Shown here one piece after another: positions 24,973 to 32,523 of a DNA stretch of 64,000 nucleotides. A model generated the notes under the pieces. That model was given only the letters and a program-made list of their open reading frames with translations. It ran no database searches and had not been told where the DNA came from. The stretch lies in assembly GCA_943350395.1 (NCBI GenBank), contig CALRAD010000002.1, positions 1-64,000 of the forward strand. The letters are read 5' to 3'. Source of the DNA: Candidatus Peribacteria bacterium (GTDB taxonomy: Bacteria; Patescibacteriota; Gracilibacteria; Peribacterales; Peribacteraceae). Numbering within the stretch: position 1 is the stretch's first letter; every line of letters begins with the position of its first letter. Made by a program: the position numbers and the translations under genes.

Positions 24973-27342
24973 TCAGGATTTCTGCAATTCGGTGAGAACT
25001 TTCCCATGAATCTTCTCCACCTCTTCCTGTGTCAGCGTTCGGTCGGATGATCGATAGGTGAATCGCAGTGTCAGAGTTTTCAGCGCGTCTTTTTCGTAGA
25101 GGTGCACGGTCTCGATGCTTGTCAGGAGAGGATCGATGTTCTTCAGTGCTTTGAGGATCGTCTCATAATTCTTCTTCTCCGTCAGCGGCATGGTCTCGTC
25201 GAGAATGATTGCAGGGAAGACAGGAAGTGATTTCGCGATCGTTACGGTTGCCGGGAGAGGGAATAGCCGATGCAGTCCGAGTGTTGCGACGGCCGTTCTC
25301 TCGGGGAGCCCGAGGGAACTGAGGAGAAGAGGATGCAACTCGAAGAGATGTCCGATGAGCGTGTTGCCCACCAAAATCTCCGCGCTCCGTCCAACGTGCG
25401 CCACTCCCGGCATCGGAACCGAACCTTTGCGTAGAGTTGCCGTGTACCCGGCGCTCGCCAAAGCTCTCATGATGCCTGCTTTCGCGATGAGAAGAGGAGA
25501 ATTTTGCATCGTCGTTTTTCCGCGTGAAAGCACGGCGTATGTCAAGCCCGCGTGTTCGTCGTTCTTCCGAAACACATGACCCACTTCGTACACTTTGAGG
25601 ATTTCTGCACCATTTTTTTTGAGTTCGCCGGCTGCCGTTTCGACAAGCGAGGGCAGCAAGCTCGTCCGCATCAGCGACAGTTCTTCTCCGATTGGATTCT
25701 CGATCTTCACCGCTTCGGACGGATCCAGACGCCACCTCTTCAACTGTGCGGGACTTGTGAATGCGAGGTGCAGCATTTCAATTGCTCCCGCTTCCGACAG
25801 AGAATCTCGGATTGCATGCAGTTTCGTATCGCGAACAGGAGGCTCGATCGATGCTTCGGGCATGCTTGGAACGATCTCGGAGTATCCGTACACGCGTGCT
25901 ACTTCTTCTGCGATGTCTTGTACGTGTGTGAGGTCCCTGCGCCACGCCGGAGTCGTCACTGCGATTGCATCTTTTGGGATTGTTTTCACCGTGCAACCAA
26001 GATGAGCGAGGATTGTCTTGATGTTCGTCGAAGGAATATCAACTCCAATGAATTCCTGCAGCTTTTTTACATGTACGTTGATTACTTTCGGCTTCTCGTG
26101 TTTGCCCCATGTCACCGGCTTTGAACTCACGCATGATCCTTCCGAAAGTTCCAAAAATAATTCGACAGCGCGCATCAAACCGAAGTCTGCGGTGACAGGA
26201 AGGACGTCTTTTTCATAGACAGTCGCCGCATCGGTTCTGTGGCCCATGGCAATTACTGTTTTTCGCACGGACTTTGGATCAATGATGCCCGCCTGTAGGA
26301 AGATTTTGCGCGTCGTATTCTTCGTGGAAGTCCGAAGTCCCCCCATGACGCCGAAGAGATCGAAGATCCCGGCATCATCACTGATGACGATCGTTCCCTC
26401 AGGCAGGATTCTTTCGGCTTTGTCGAGCGTTGTTATTTTTTCGCCTTTCTTGCTCTTGCGGATTCGCAGCGTGCCTTTGAAATCATCCGCATCGAATGCG
26501 TGTAGCGGCATGCCTATCTCGACGAGGACGTAGTTCGTGATGTCGACGATGAGGTTGATCGGTCTCCAGCCGGTCGCAATCAGCCTTTTCTGCATCCACT
26601 CGGGTGACGGTCCGATGTTCTTGAGTGTCAGGAGACAGCCTCGGTAGTACGGAATCAGCTCTCCTGCGTCATTTTCAAGCGTGAACGGAGGATCGGTTTT
26701 CGGAAACACGCACGTGGGCATCGCGGGCTCTTTCTTCCACGTTGCAAGACCCATTGCGACGAGTTCCCTTGCGACACCAATCACCGAGAAGAGATCTGGG
26801 CGATTGGTAATCGCATGATTGTCGATATGGAAAATGACATCGGTGAGCCCGAGCGCTTCGCGAAGGGGAGCACCAACGTTGTATTCACCTCGAGTGAGAT
26901 CCGCAATCGGTCTGCTGCCATCCTCCGGCTTTGATGGAAAGAGAGCTTCGATTTCCACTTCTTCGGCTGCACAGATCATGCCTTCACTTTCTTCGCCGCG
27001 GATTTTCACTTTCTGAAGCGTCACTAATTCTTTGCCGCCAGCTTTCACCGTTGCGCCGACATGCGCTAATGCAACAAGCATTCCTTGCCTCAGATTGGTT
27101 CCTCCACAGACGACATGCTTCGTGCCTTGATCCGTTTCGAGCGTGCAAACAGAGAGCTTGTCGGCATTCGGGTGTTTATTCAGCGTGAGAATTTTGGCAA
27201 CGACACAGTTCTCCATCAGTGAGCCAAGCTCCGTCACCTCATCCACTTCGCCCATGCCGCGTGTCATGCGATCTGCGATCACTGCAGGATCTGTTTCGCT
27301 CCAGTCGATAAAATCTGAGAGCCAATTGCGAGAGATCTTCAT
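24973..27342 (-). CDS. pheT: Phenylalanyl-tRNA synthetase beta subunit
   Basis: The 789-residue beta chain of the PheST tetramer. Domains in order are an N-terminal EMAP/tRNA-binding OB fold (ENCVVAKILTLNKHPNADKL), the B3/B4 editing region, B5 (HVKKLQEFIGVDI), the core ADVHAL-equivalent (DLTHVQDIAEEVARVYGY) and the C-terminal ferredoxin-like anticodon-binding domain (TEKKNYETILKALK). The start at 27342 has TATTCT ending 6 bases upstream. The alpha subunit gene pheS, normally adjacent, is not here. Confidence 0.95.
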   Translation of the reverse strand: MKISRNWLSDFIDWSETDPAVIADRMTRGMGEVDEVTELGSLMENCVVAKILTLNKHPNADKLSVCTLETDQGTKHVVCGGTNLRQGMLVALAHVGATVKAGGKELVTLQKVKIRGEESEGMICAAEEVEIEALFPSKPEDGSRPIADLTRGEYNVGAPLREALGLTDVIFHIDNHAITNRPDLFSVIGVARELVAMGLATWKKEPAMPTCVFPKTDPPFTLENDAGELIPYYRGCLLTLKNIGPSPEWMQKRLIATGWRPINLIVDITNYVLVEIGMPLHAFDADDFKGTLRIRKSKKGEKITTLDKAERILPEGTIVISDDAGIFDLFGVMGGLRTSTKNTTRKIFLQAGIIDPKSVRKTVIAMGHRTDAATVYEKDVLPVTADFGLMRAVELFLELSEGSCVSSKPVTWGKHEKPKVINVHVKKLQEFIGVDIPSTNIKTILAHLGCTVKTIPKDAIAVTTPAWRRDLTHVQDIAEEVARVYGYSEIVPSMPEASIEPPVRDTKLHAIRDSLSEAGAIEMLHLAFTSPAQLKRWRLDPSEAVKIENPIGEELSLMRTSLLPSLVETAAGELKKNGAEILKVYEVGHVFRKNDEHAGLTYAVLSRGKTTMQNSPLLIAKAGIMRALASAGYTATLRKGSVPMPGVAHVGRSAEILVGNTLIGHLFELHPLLLSSLGLPERTAVATLGLHRLFPLPATVTIAKSLPVFPAIILDETMPLTEKKNYETILKALKNIDPLLTSIETVHLYEKDALKTLTLRFTYRSSDRTLTQEEVEKIHGKVLTELQKS

Positions 27343-27402
27343 GAGTACAGAATACTCCTGTGCTACACTATCCTCCACTTACTTCTTTTCTCTCCTCGTT
27401 CT

Positions 27403-27675
27403 ATGGCTATCCTCAGTAAGAAGCATGCAGGATGTTCCACGAGCTGCACGGTCGGCAAGTGGATCGTTTGCCTGCTCCTTCTTCTCGTCGCCGTCGCGGC
27501 ACTCGTTGGCGTCTATCAGACGCATGTGATCGTCGGCACCGATCCGGCGCGTTTTGCGATTCAGTTCGGTTCCACATCGGGCTCACTCTCGATCCTTGCT
27601 TTCGTTGTTGCCGTGATGGCGTGGGGCAAGAAGATGTCTTGCTGCATGAGTGGCACCTGCGAGGTGTGTAAATAA
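27403..27675 (+). CDS. Small membrane protein with Cys-rich tail
   Basis: 90 residues with two hydrophobic helices (WIVCLLLLLVAVAALVGVY and LSILAFVVAVMAW). Cysteines flank both ends: CSTSC before the first helix and CCMSGTCEVC at the end. The latter could bind a metal or form disulfides. Not a family I recognise. TACACT lies about 34 bases upstream, and an intrinsic terminator follows the stop directly. Confidence 0.6.
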   Translation: MAILSKKHAGCSTSCTVGKWIVCLLLLLVAVAALVGVYQTHVIVGTDPARFAIQFGSTSGSLSILAFVVAVMAWGKKMSCCMSGTCEVCK

Positions 27676-27691
27676 TGTATGAATGATAAAG

Positions 27692-27722
27692 AGACGCTCT
27701 GATTTCTGGGGCGTCTTTTTTT
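27692..27722 (+). terminator. Intrinsic terminator
   Basis: AGACGC...GCGTCT stem (27692-27697 / 27711-27716) followed by seven T. It ends the 27403 gene. Confidence 0.75.
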
Positions 27723-27723
27723 G

Positions 27724-27813
27724 TGGCGGAGAGGGGGAGATTCGAACTCCCGAGACCCTTTCAGGTCTACTCGCTTTCCAAGCGAGCGCACTAGGCCACT
27801 ATGCGACCTCTCC
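27724..27813 (-). tRNA. tRNA-Ser(GGA)
   Basis: A 90-nt class II tRNA. The acceptor GGAGAGG pairs with CCTCTCC, followed by G and an encoded CCA. The anticodon stem-loop CTCGC-TTGGAAA-GCGAG gives anticodon GGA (reads UCC and UCU). A long variable arm and GTTCGAATC T-loop are present. Confidence 0.95.
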
Positions 27814-27839
27814 GTAGTTCTCAGGATGATGCAGAAGGA

Positions 27840-27887
27840 TCAATGCTCGCTTGCGAGCGGTACTCTATGCCACTATGCGACCTCTCC
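27840..27887 (-). pseudogene. Truncated tRNA-Ser remnant
   Basis: Directly upstream of tRNA-Ser, the minus strand repeats its 5' part: GGAGAGGTCGCATAGTGGC, then a D-arm with changes, then CGCTCGC-AAGCGAGC. That is the anticodon stem with most of the loop deleted. The variable arm, T arm and 3' acceptor are missing. The rest of 27888-27952 holds nothing recognisable. Confidence 0.75.
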
Positions 27888-27952
27888 GTATCATGCGACG
27901 GATAGTGAACACTGAATACGGGTTTCCCACAAGGGCAGGGGCGAGGCGCTTC

Positions 27953-29329
27953 CTATTTCTTCTTTAGTGAAAACCTCACCATGAATTGTCGGATTCTTCC
28001 GATCTTCGACGGAGAAGCAGGGGCGGCAAGAAGGTCTTTCCTCATTTGCCATCCGAGTCCCGCGTAGAGGAAGAAGAAAATGACGATGCCTGACGCAATG
28101 AAGACATCAAGCATCGGGAATTGGTCGAAGACCGCACGATCGATCCATCCCGCATGGAGCCATCCGAGGAAATTGAGATACACGAAGGCGGAGATCAAAA
28201 TGTACAGTCTTGCGGATTTCGCATTCAGGAATGCAACGACGAATCCGAGTGGGAGGAGTGCGAAGTCGTAGCGCTCGTGCATTTGCGTGTTCCAGAGGAA
28301 GAATCCGTAGATGCTGAAAGCAGCGGCGAAGAAAATGACGGGGAGCGTCTCTCTCGTCTTCGGTGAAGGTTTGAGGAAGCGCCAGAAAAGGATGATTCCG
28401 TAGAGACAACTGAGGAACCACAAGTTCAAACCGATCTTTTGGTAGGATCCGATTCCGAAGAGGATCTCGGTATCGTGCATGTTCCCCGCCGCGTCGCCGT
28501 ACATCGACCACCAGAAATTGTATGCGGCGCTCGAGACGCTGTCGTAGAATCCGACACTTGTCGTGTAGATATTGAAGACGTCCTTTAATGCTCCTTGCCA
28601 CCAGAACGGAGTGAGTACGAGGACAGTTGCGATACATCCTCCGAGGAATATTTTTACAGCGTTTCTCCAGCCGTTTTTGAGTGCAAGAATGACGAAGAGG
28701 GGCAGACAGGCGGCTGCTTGCAATTTCGTCAGCAGTGCCAGCGCCATACTAAAGCCCGAGATCATCGGGAAGCCGTACGCGAACGCACCGAAGGCGCCCA
28801 CGAGGAACATCGAATAGATGCTGTCAGTTTGTCCCCAGTGCGCGCTTAAGTGAAACGTTGCAGGATGAAAAGCATAGAGTGCTCCCGCAGCGATGCCGAG
28901 CCAAAGATTTCTTTTCCAGAATCCGATGAGAAGTCCGAGCAAGATAGCCGTGAGAAGGTCTGCGATGATTGCCGGCAGCTTGATGATCGTCTGAAATGCC
29001 GGTGCATCGATGTCCAGTGACGGTGAGAGCGTGCGTTGATAGATCCAGCCGGCTGAGTAAAAAGAGAGGATGCCGACCGGCGGATAGTTCGGAAGCATGC
29101 TGCCCTTCAATTGCTGTGTGTAGGATTTCCCGGGTCCCAAGATGACGGCACTGTAGGACCACCCTTTATTCGTACCGACATCGAAGCCGTAGCCTTCGCT
29201 CGGCGATAACCACAGTCGGAGCGTCAGCGCGAGGGCGAAGATCACGATGACAATCACTACCGCCCACCATCCTCTTTGATTTGCCTCCGGACTTTTGCGC
29301 AATGTTTTTTGTATCGGAAGAATCGGCAT
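27953..29329 (-). CDS. GT-C family glycosyltransferase, membrane
   Basis: A 458-residue polytopic protein with about ten helices. GT-C enzymes use lipid-phosphate sugars on the outer face of the membrane. It resembles mannosyltransferase-type GT-C enzymes: an acidic first loop (GYGFDVGTNKGWSYSAV), AHWGQTDSIYSMFLVG, and NTQMHERYDFALLPLGF, equivalent to the H-E-K/R-Y motif of ALG6/PIG-M-like families. The start MPILPIQK at 29329 is chosen over the track's 29365; TACACT ends 11 bases upstream. Its neighbour is a dolichyl-phosphate-sugar synthase-like GT2, a logical donor-making partner. Confidence 0.8.
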   Translation of the reverse strand: MPILPIQKTLRKSPEANQRGWWAVVIVIVIFALALTLRLWLSPSEGYGFDVGTNKGWSYSAVILGPGKSYTQQLKGSMLPNYPPVGILSFYSAGWIYQRTLSPSLDIDAPAFQTIIKLPAIIADLLTAILLGLLIGFWKRNLWLGIAAGALYAFHPATFHLSAHWGQTDSIYSMFLVGAFGAFAYGFPMISGFSMALALLTKLQAAACLPLFVILALKNGWRNAVKIFLGGCIATVLVLTPFWWQGALKDVFNIYTTSVGFYDSVSSAAYNFWWSMYGDAAGNMHDTEILFGIGSYQKIGLNLWFLSCLYGIILFWRFLKPSPKTRETLPVIFFAAAFSIYGFFLWNTQMHERYDFALLPLGFVVAFLNAKSARLYILISAFVYLNFLGWLHAGWIDRAVFDQFPMLDVFIASGIVIFFFLYAGLGWQMRKDLLAAPASPSKIGRIRQFMVRFSLKKK

Positions 29330-29381
29330 GAATGTCTTCCAGTGTACATGTTTTTGGAATCTCATACTCGTTCTACTTCTG

Positions 29382-30059
29382 TCATATATTCTTCAATGCC
29401 CAAAGTTCTCGGAACATTCGGAGAATCACGCCGAGATTTGCACCCGTCTGCGTTCCAAATTCTCTCTTTGCATGCGGTACGTCGACGACGACCCATGGAA
29501 TGTCGGCTTTCTGTGCTCGATAGAACATTTCGGCATTGATGAGAGCGCCTGTGGAGTGTGTCGGACGCGTACGATTCCATACGTCTTTCGTGAAGACCTT
29601 CATTGCACAGTTGATGTCCCTGACCCAGATGCCGAGCACCACCCAGCTGAGAAGACCAAATAATTTTGCGTTCAGTTTCCGGATGAACGGATCGGCGCGC
29701 TTTCGCCTGCGACCGGTGATGAAGGAAGCTTCGGAAAGTTTTGGCAGCAGCAGATCGAAATCTTTCGCCTTGAATTGCCCGTCACTGTCCATATAGCCGA
29801 TGACGTCGCCTCTTGCGGCATCACACCCGGATCTTACAGCCGCTCCGTAGCCTCTGTTTTTTTCGTGCGTGACGATTTGAAGCTGCGGAATTTCTTGTGC
29901 AAGTTTTTCAAGGACCTTCCCCGTTCCGTCTTTCGATCCGTCATTAACGACGACGATTTCCCACTCGACGTCTTTCGTCATGAGCCATGCCTGCGTCTCG
30001 CGCAGCGTGCGTTCGATATTCAGTTCTTCGTTGAAAGCCGGCATCACGATGGAAAGCAT
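29382..30059 (-). CDS. Family 2 glycosyltransferase, polyprenyl-phosphate type
   Basis: A 225-residue GT2 of the dolichyl-phosphate mannose/glucose synthase type, making polyprenyl-phosphate sugar for GT-C enzymes. MLSIVMPAFNEELNIERTL is the nucleotide-sugar-binding start. VVNDGSKDGT and YMDSDGQFKAKDFD (DxD-type metal motif) follow, then ITGRRRKRADPF. No C-terminal membrane helices. TACAAT (30073-30068) ends 8 bases before the ATG at 30059; the track's 20 extra N-terminal residues are artefact. It is probably expressed with the downstream GT-C gene. Confidence 0.88.
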   Translation of the reverse strand: MLSIVMPAFNEELNIERTLRETQAWLMTKDVEWEIVVVNDGSKDGTGKVLEKLAQEIPQLQIVTHEKNRGYGAAVRSGCDAARGDVIGYMDSDGQFKAKDFDLLLPKLSEASFITGRRRKRADPFIRKLNAKLFGLLSWVVLGIWVRDINCAMKVFTKDVWNRTRPTHSTGALINAEMFYRAQKADIPWVVVDVPHAKREFGTQTGANLGVILRMFRELWALKNI

Positions 30060-30078
30060 CGAGCTGCATTGTAACAAG

Positions 30079-30111
30079 AAAAAACCCCGAGCACAGCATG
30101 CGCGGGGTTTT
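30079..30111 (-). terminator. Intrinsic terminator after the DUF4383-like gene
   Basis: AAAACCCCG/CGGGGTTTT (9-bp stem, 30081-30089 and 30103-30111). On the minus strand it is followed by a T run. It lies just upstream of the GT2 promoter. Confidence 0.75.
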
Positions 30112-30127
30112 GCAGTCACGGAGTGAT

Positions 30128-30478
30128 CTATTTTCCGCTTCCGAGGCCCACGACAAGACAGGCTGCTGAGATCGCGAGGTGCAAGTAATTGTCCGCTTCA
30201 TTTGCATGGAAGAAGCCAAGAATTTCTCCACCCATCATGAATCCGAGGATCGCCACGACGCCGTAGACGAGTCCGAAGATGATGAGGAACGTGCGGGAGG
30301 CAGATTGGCTTGAATTGAACGCGAAGAGCCCAATGAGGCCGCTTGCGAGGTGAACGATGTTGTGTGTCGTGTTCACTTCGAATATCAGGAGCATGCCGGG
30401 GACGAAGAAACCCGCGACACCGACGAGGGTGAGCACAAGACCCAGTATGCCGGTGAGGGGTTTCACGAGAAGGTTCAT
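30128..30478 (-). CDS. DUF4383-like membrane protein
   Basis: 116 residues with four hydrophobic segments. The pattern HNIVHLASGLIGLFAF in the middle and NEADNYLHLAISAACLVVG at the end matches DUF4383: a histidine in helix 2 and D-N-x-LH in helix 4. The function is unknown. The real start is MNLLVKPLTG at 30478; the track's longer frame runs back through rpmB. A strong terminator follows. Confidence 0.75.
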   Translation of the reverse strand: MNLLVKPLTGILGLVLTLVGVAGFFVPGMLLIFEVNTTHNIVHLASGLIGLFAFNSSQSASRTFLIIFGLVYGVVAILGFMMGGEILGFFHANEADNYLHLAISAACLVVGLGSGK

Positions 30479-30525
30479 GAAAGAAGGAGGGAAGGAATAG
30501 ATTAAGGAATATCCTACCCCTTCAC

Positions 30526-30726
30526 TTACGCAGCTTGCAATTGCTTCGCGAGCGTTCTGAGATACGCAGTCGATACTTTCATCGTCACGTATTTGCCGGT
30601 TTTGCGATCCAAGATGCGCTTCTTCTGGATATTCGCACGGTACGTTCTGCGTGTTGCGCGCTTGGAATGGCTTCGGTTGTTGCCCGTCGAGCCTTTTTTG
30701 CCGGTCATGGAACACATTCTGGACAT
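30526..30726 (-). CDS. rpmB: 50S ribosomal protein L28
   Basis: A 66-residue L28: MSRMCSMTGKKGSTGNN followed by SHSKRATRRTYRANIQK, then YVTMKVSTAYLRTL. It matches the family pattern C-x-x-TGK-x-x-x-x-GN-x-x-SH...R-x-x-x-NLQ. L28 belongs to the large subunit. The start at 30726 is taken instead of the track's 30765. It is divergent from the M50 protease gene. Confidence 0.92.
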   Translation of the reverse strand: MSRMCSMTGKKGSTGNNRSHSKRATRRTYRANIQKKRILDRKTGKYVTMKVSTAYLRTLAKQLQAA

Positions 30727-30785
30727 GAGCCAAAGGACTTTACAAGGAGGGTGAGATTCCGTCAATGCTTCTGTACACTGTTTCC

Positions 30786-31457
30786 ATGCAGGAGATCCTC
30801 AATCCACCATTTATCATTGCAATTCTCATCGCACTCACCGTACATGAGTGGGCGCATGCATACGTTGCCGATCGTCTTGGGGATCATACGGCGCGCGATT
30901 TGGGTCGACTGACGCTGAATCCGATTGCGCATCTGGATCCGCTCGGGACACTGATGTTTTTCCTCGTGCACTTCGGTTGGGGCAAGCCTGTCCCGATCGA
31001 TCCTCGGAATTTCCGAAATATTCGCAGAGACAGCGCCCTTGTGTCTCTTGCAGGTCCTCTCTCGAATCTGGTTCTTGCGATTGTCGCGTTCGTTCTTCTT
31101 CTCCTCATCGCTCCGCAGATCATGCACGTCGCGGCGAGCGAGGAACTACTCATGACCCATGGAGCAGGGGAGAGACTGCAGGCATTCCTCACACAAGTTC
31201 TCACTAATTCACTGTTCATCAATCTCGGACTCATGGCATTCAACCTGTTGCCGATCGCTCCTCTCGATGGATCGAAAATTCTCGAAGCGTTTATTCCCTA
31301 TCAATATTCAGAGGCGTACGACACTTTTATGGATCGCGGTCCGATGATCCTGATCGGACTTCTCGTTCTTGAACGCGCACTTGGAATACCGATTCTCATC
31401 ACGTGGATTTCTTTCATCATGGACGGGGTGCTTGGGGTGATGATGATGTTGACGTAA
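30786..31457 (+). CDS. Site-2 protease-like M50 zinc metalloprotease
   Basis: A 223-residue intramembrane protease that cuts membrane proteins within the bilayer. It has the zinc motif HEWAH at residues 20-24 and the second motif NLLPIAPLDGSKIL with the Asp ligand. There are about five membrane segments, with DPLGTLMFFLVHFGWGKPVP between them. It belongs to the short, PDZ-less group common in CPR. The start MQEILNPP at 30786 has TACACT ending 6 bases upstream; the track start lies before that -10 box. Confidence 0.92.
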   Translation: MQEILNPPFIIAILIALTVHEWAHAYVADRLGDHTARDLGRLTLNPIAHLDPLGTLMFFLVHFGWGKPVPIDPRNFRNIRRDSALVSLAGPLSNLVLAIVAFVLLLLIAPQIMHVAASEELLMTHGAGERLQAFLTQVLTNSLFINLGLMAFNLLPIAPLDGSKILEAFIPYQYSEAYDTFMDRGPMILIGLLVLERALGIPILITWISFIMDGVLGVMMMLT

Positions 31458-31584
31458 CGGTCCTCACTCCGGCTCTGCGGAGCCACCTCTCTCCATTGGC
31501 TGGAGAGAGGAAAGTTTGTATTGAGAAAGGTACGGGCTCCCCCTTCTCCGGCATACGGAGAAGGGGTTAGGGGATGAGGACCGT
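31457..31584. repeat. Composite palindromic repeat, copy 2 (128 bp)
   Basis: ACGGTCCTCA (31457-31466) and TGAGGACCGT (31575-31584) are perfect inverted ends. Inside are CTCTCTCC/GGAGAGAG and CCCCTTCTCC/GGAGAAGGGG hairpins, as in copy 1 at 19736-19873. It fills the whole space between the M50 stop and the first TrmB stop. Confidence 0.65.
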
Positions 31585-32339
31585 CACTTCGCCACGAATG
31601 CAGTCGCCCCGAGCCATGCCAAATCGAATACTGCTTTCATCGTGCGTGCGAACGTTGGGCTTTCGACGATGAGCCCCAAAAGTTCATCTGTATTGAGGGA
31701 AACGATACCGACGGAGTTTCCGAAGATGAGGACTTCGTTCTCAAACAGGAACTGATTTTTGTTCACGAGCAGAATTTCGATGAGGTTTGCATCGTACTTT
31801 TCCGGTAAAAATGTATCGAGCACGTGCACAGTCTCGACGGTGGTGGGGGAGAGGTAGCGGGTTTTAATGCCTTTCTTCAATTTCGTTTGTGTGTAATTTC
31901 GAAAGAAGTCCGGAAAGAACTCAGTGACATTCTTGAGGTTCGTGTAGCCGAGGATCTCACGCTTCGCCGTGAGAGATTCCGTGAAGACTTTCTCCACACC
32001 GTCCCTTCCTTCGTAGAACCTGATCTTCGGCTTGAATGCCGACGTTGAAATCAACGATTTCAGTTCCGGCATCAGACTCCGCGCCATATTCATTCGTTCT
32101 TCCGTAATTCGTACGAGTTGCTCAGGGGGTTCCGGAGCAAAACACTTCACTCCGTTCTTGTTGTACTGACTCAGGAGTTTTTTCTGCAGAAGGTTGTCGA
32201 TGGTGTAGTAGCAGCTTACGCGGTTCGCACCAGCCTTCCGTGCGATGATCGACACCGGTCCGCCGCCGATTTCGAGGCAAGCGAGGTAAACGCGCGCCTC
32301 TTCGTCACTCAAGCCGATCTTTAAGAGTTCCGTGATCAT
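31584..32339 (-). CDS. TrmB-family transcriptional regulator 1
   Basis: A 251-residue regulator. The winged-helix domain spans ~1-80: LLKIGLSDEEARVYLACLE, VSIIARKAGANRVSCYYTI, LLQKKLLSQY. The TrmB-type C-terminal sensor region starts near KIRFYEGRDGVEKVFTESL. TrmB proteins usually bind sugars or other small ligands and repress or activate neighbouring genes. It is divergent from the four-gene cysteine-rich block A-D, so that block is its probable target. TATAAT (32354-32349) ends 9 bases before the ATG. The ligand is unknown. Confidence 0.85.
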   Translation of the reverse strand: MITELLKIGLSDEEARVYLACLEIGGGPVSIIARKAGANRVSCYYTIDNLLQKKLLSQYNKNGVKCFAPEPPEQLVRITEERMNMARSLMPELKSLISTSAFKPKIRFYEGRDGVEKVFTESLTAKREILGYTNLKNVTEFFPDFFRNYTQTKLKKGIKTRYLSPTTVETVHVLDTFLPEKYDANLIEILLVNKNQFLFENEVLIFGNSVGIVSLNTDELLGLIVESPTFARTMKAVFDLAWLGATAFVAK

Positions 32340-32523
32340 TCACCCTGTATTATACCTGTGTTGTCGAATTTTTTCTACAGTATTTTACTATCAATAAATG
32401 GCTTAATATAAACAAAATATAAGAAAAATAATATTGAGTGTTGGACGCATTTTGCGAAGTATGGGATAGTGTAGTCGTCATCGAAAGGGACGCACAACGT
32501 CCAAGTTTCCCCTAATTTTTCAT
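32340..32523. promoter_or_regulatory. Regulatory region, TrmB1 / cysteine-rich A-D
   Basis: A 184-base AT-rich gap. Minus-strand TATAAT is at 32354-32349 for TrmB1. On the plus side TTGGACG (32441-32447) is repeated inverted as CGTCCAA (32498-32504), and GGACG-CACAA-CGTCC forms a hairpin at 32488-32502, about 20 bases before gene A. A weak GATAGT box lies at about 32465-32470, giving a short leader containing the hairpin. This is a candidate operator or attenuator. Confidence 0.45.
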
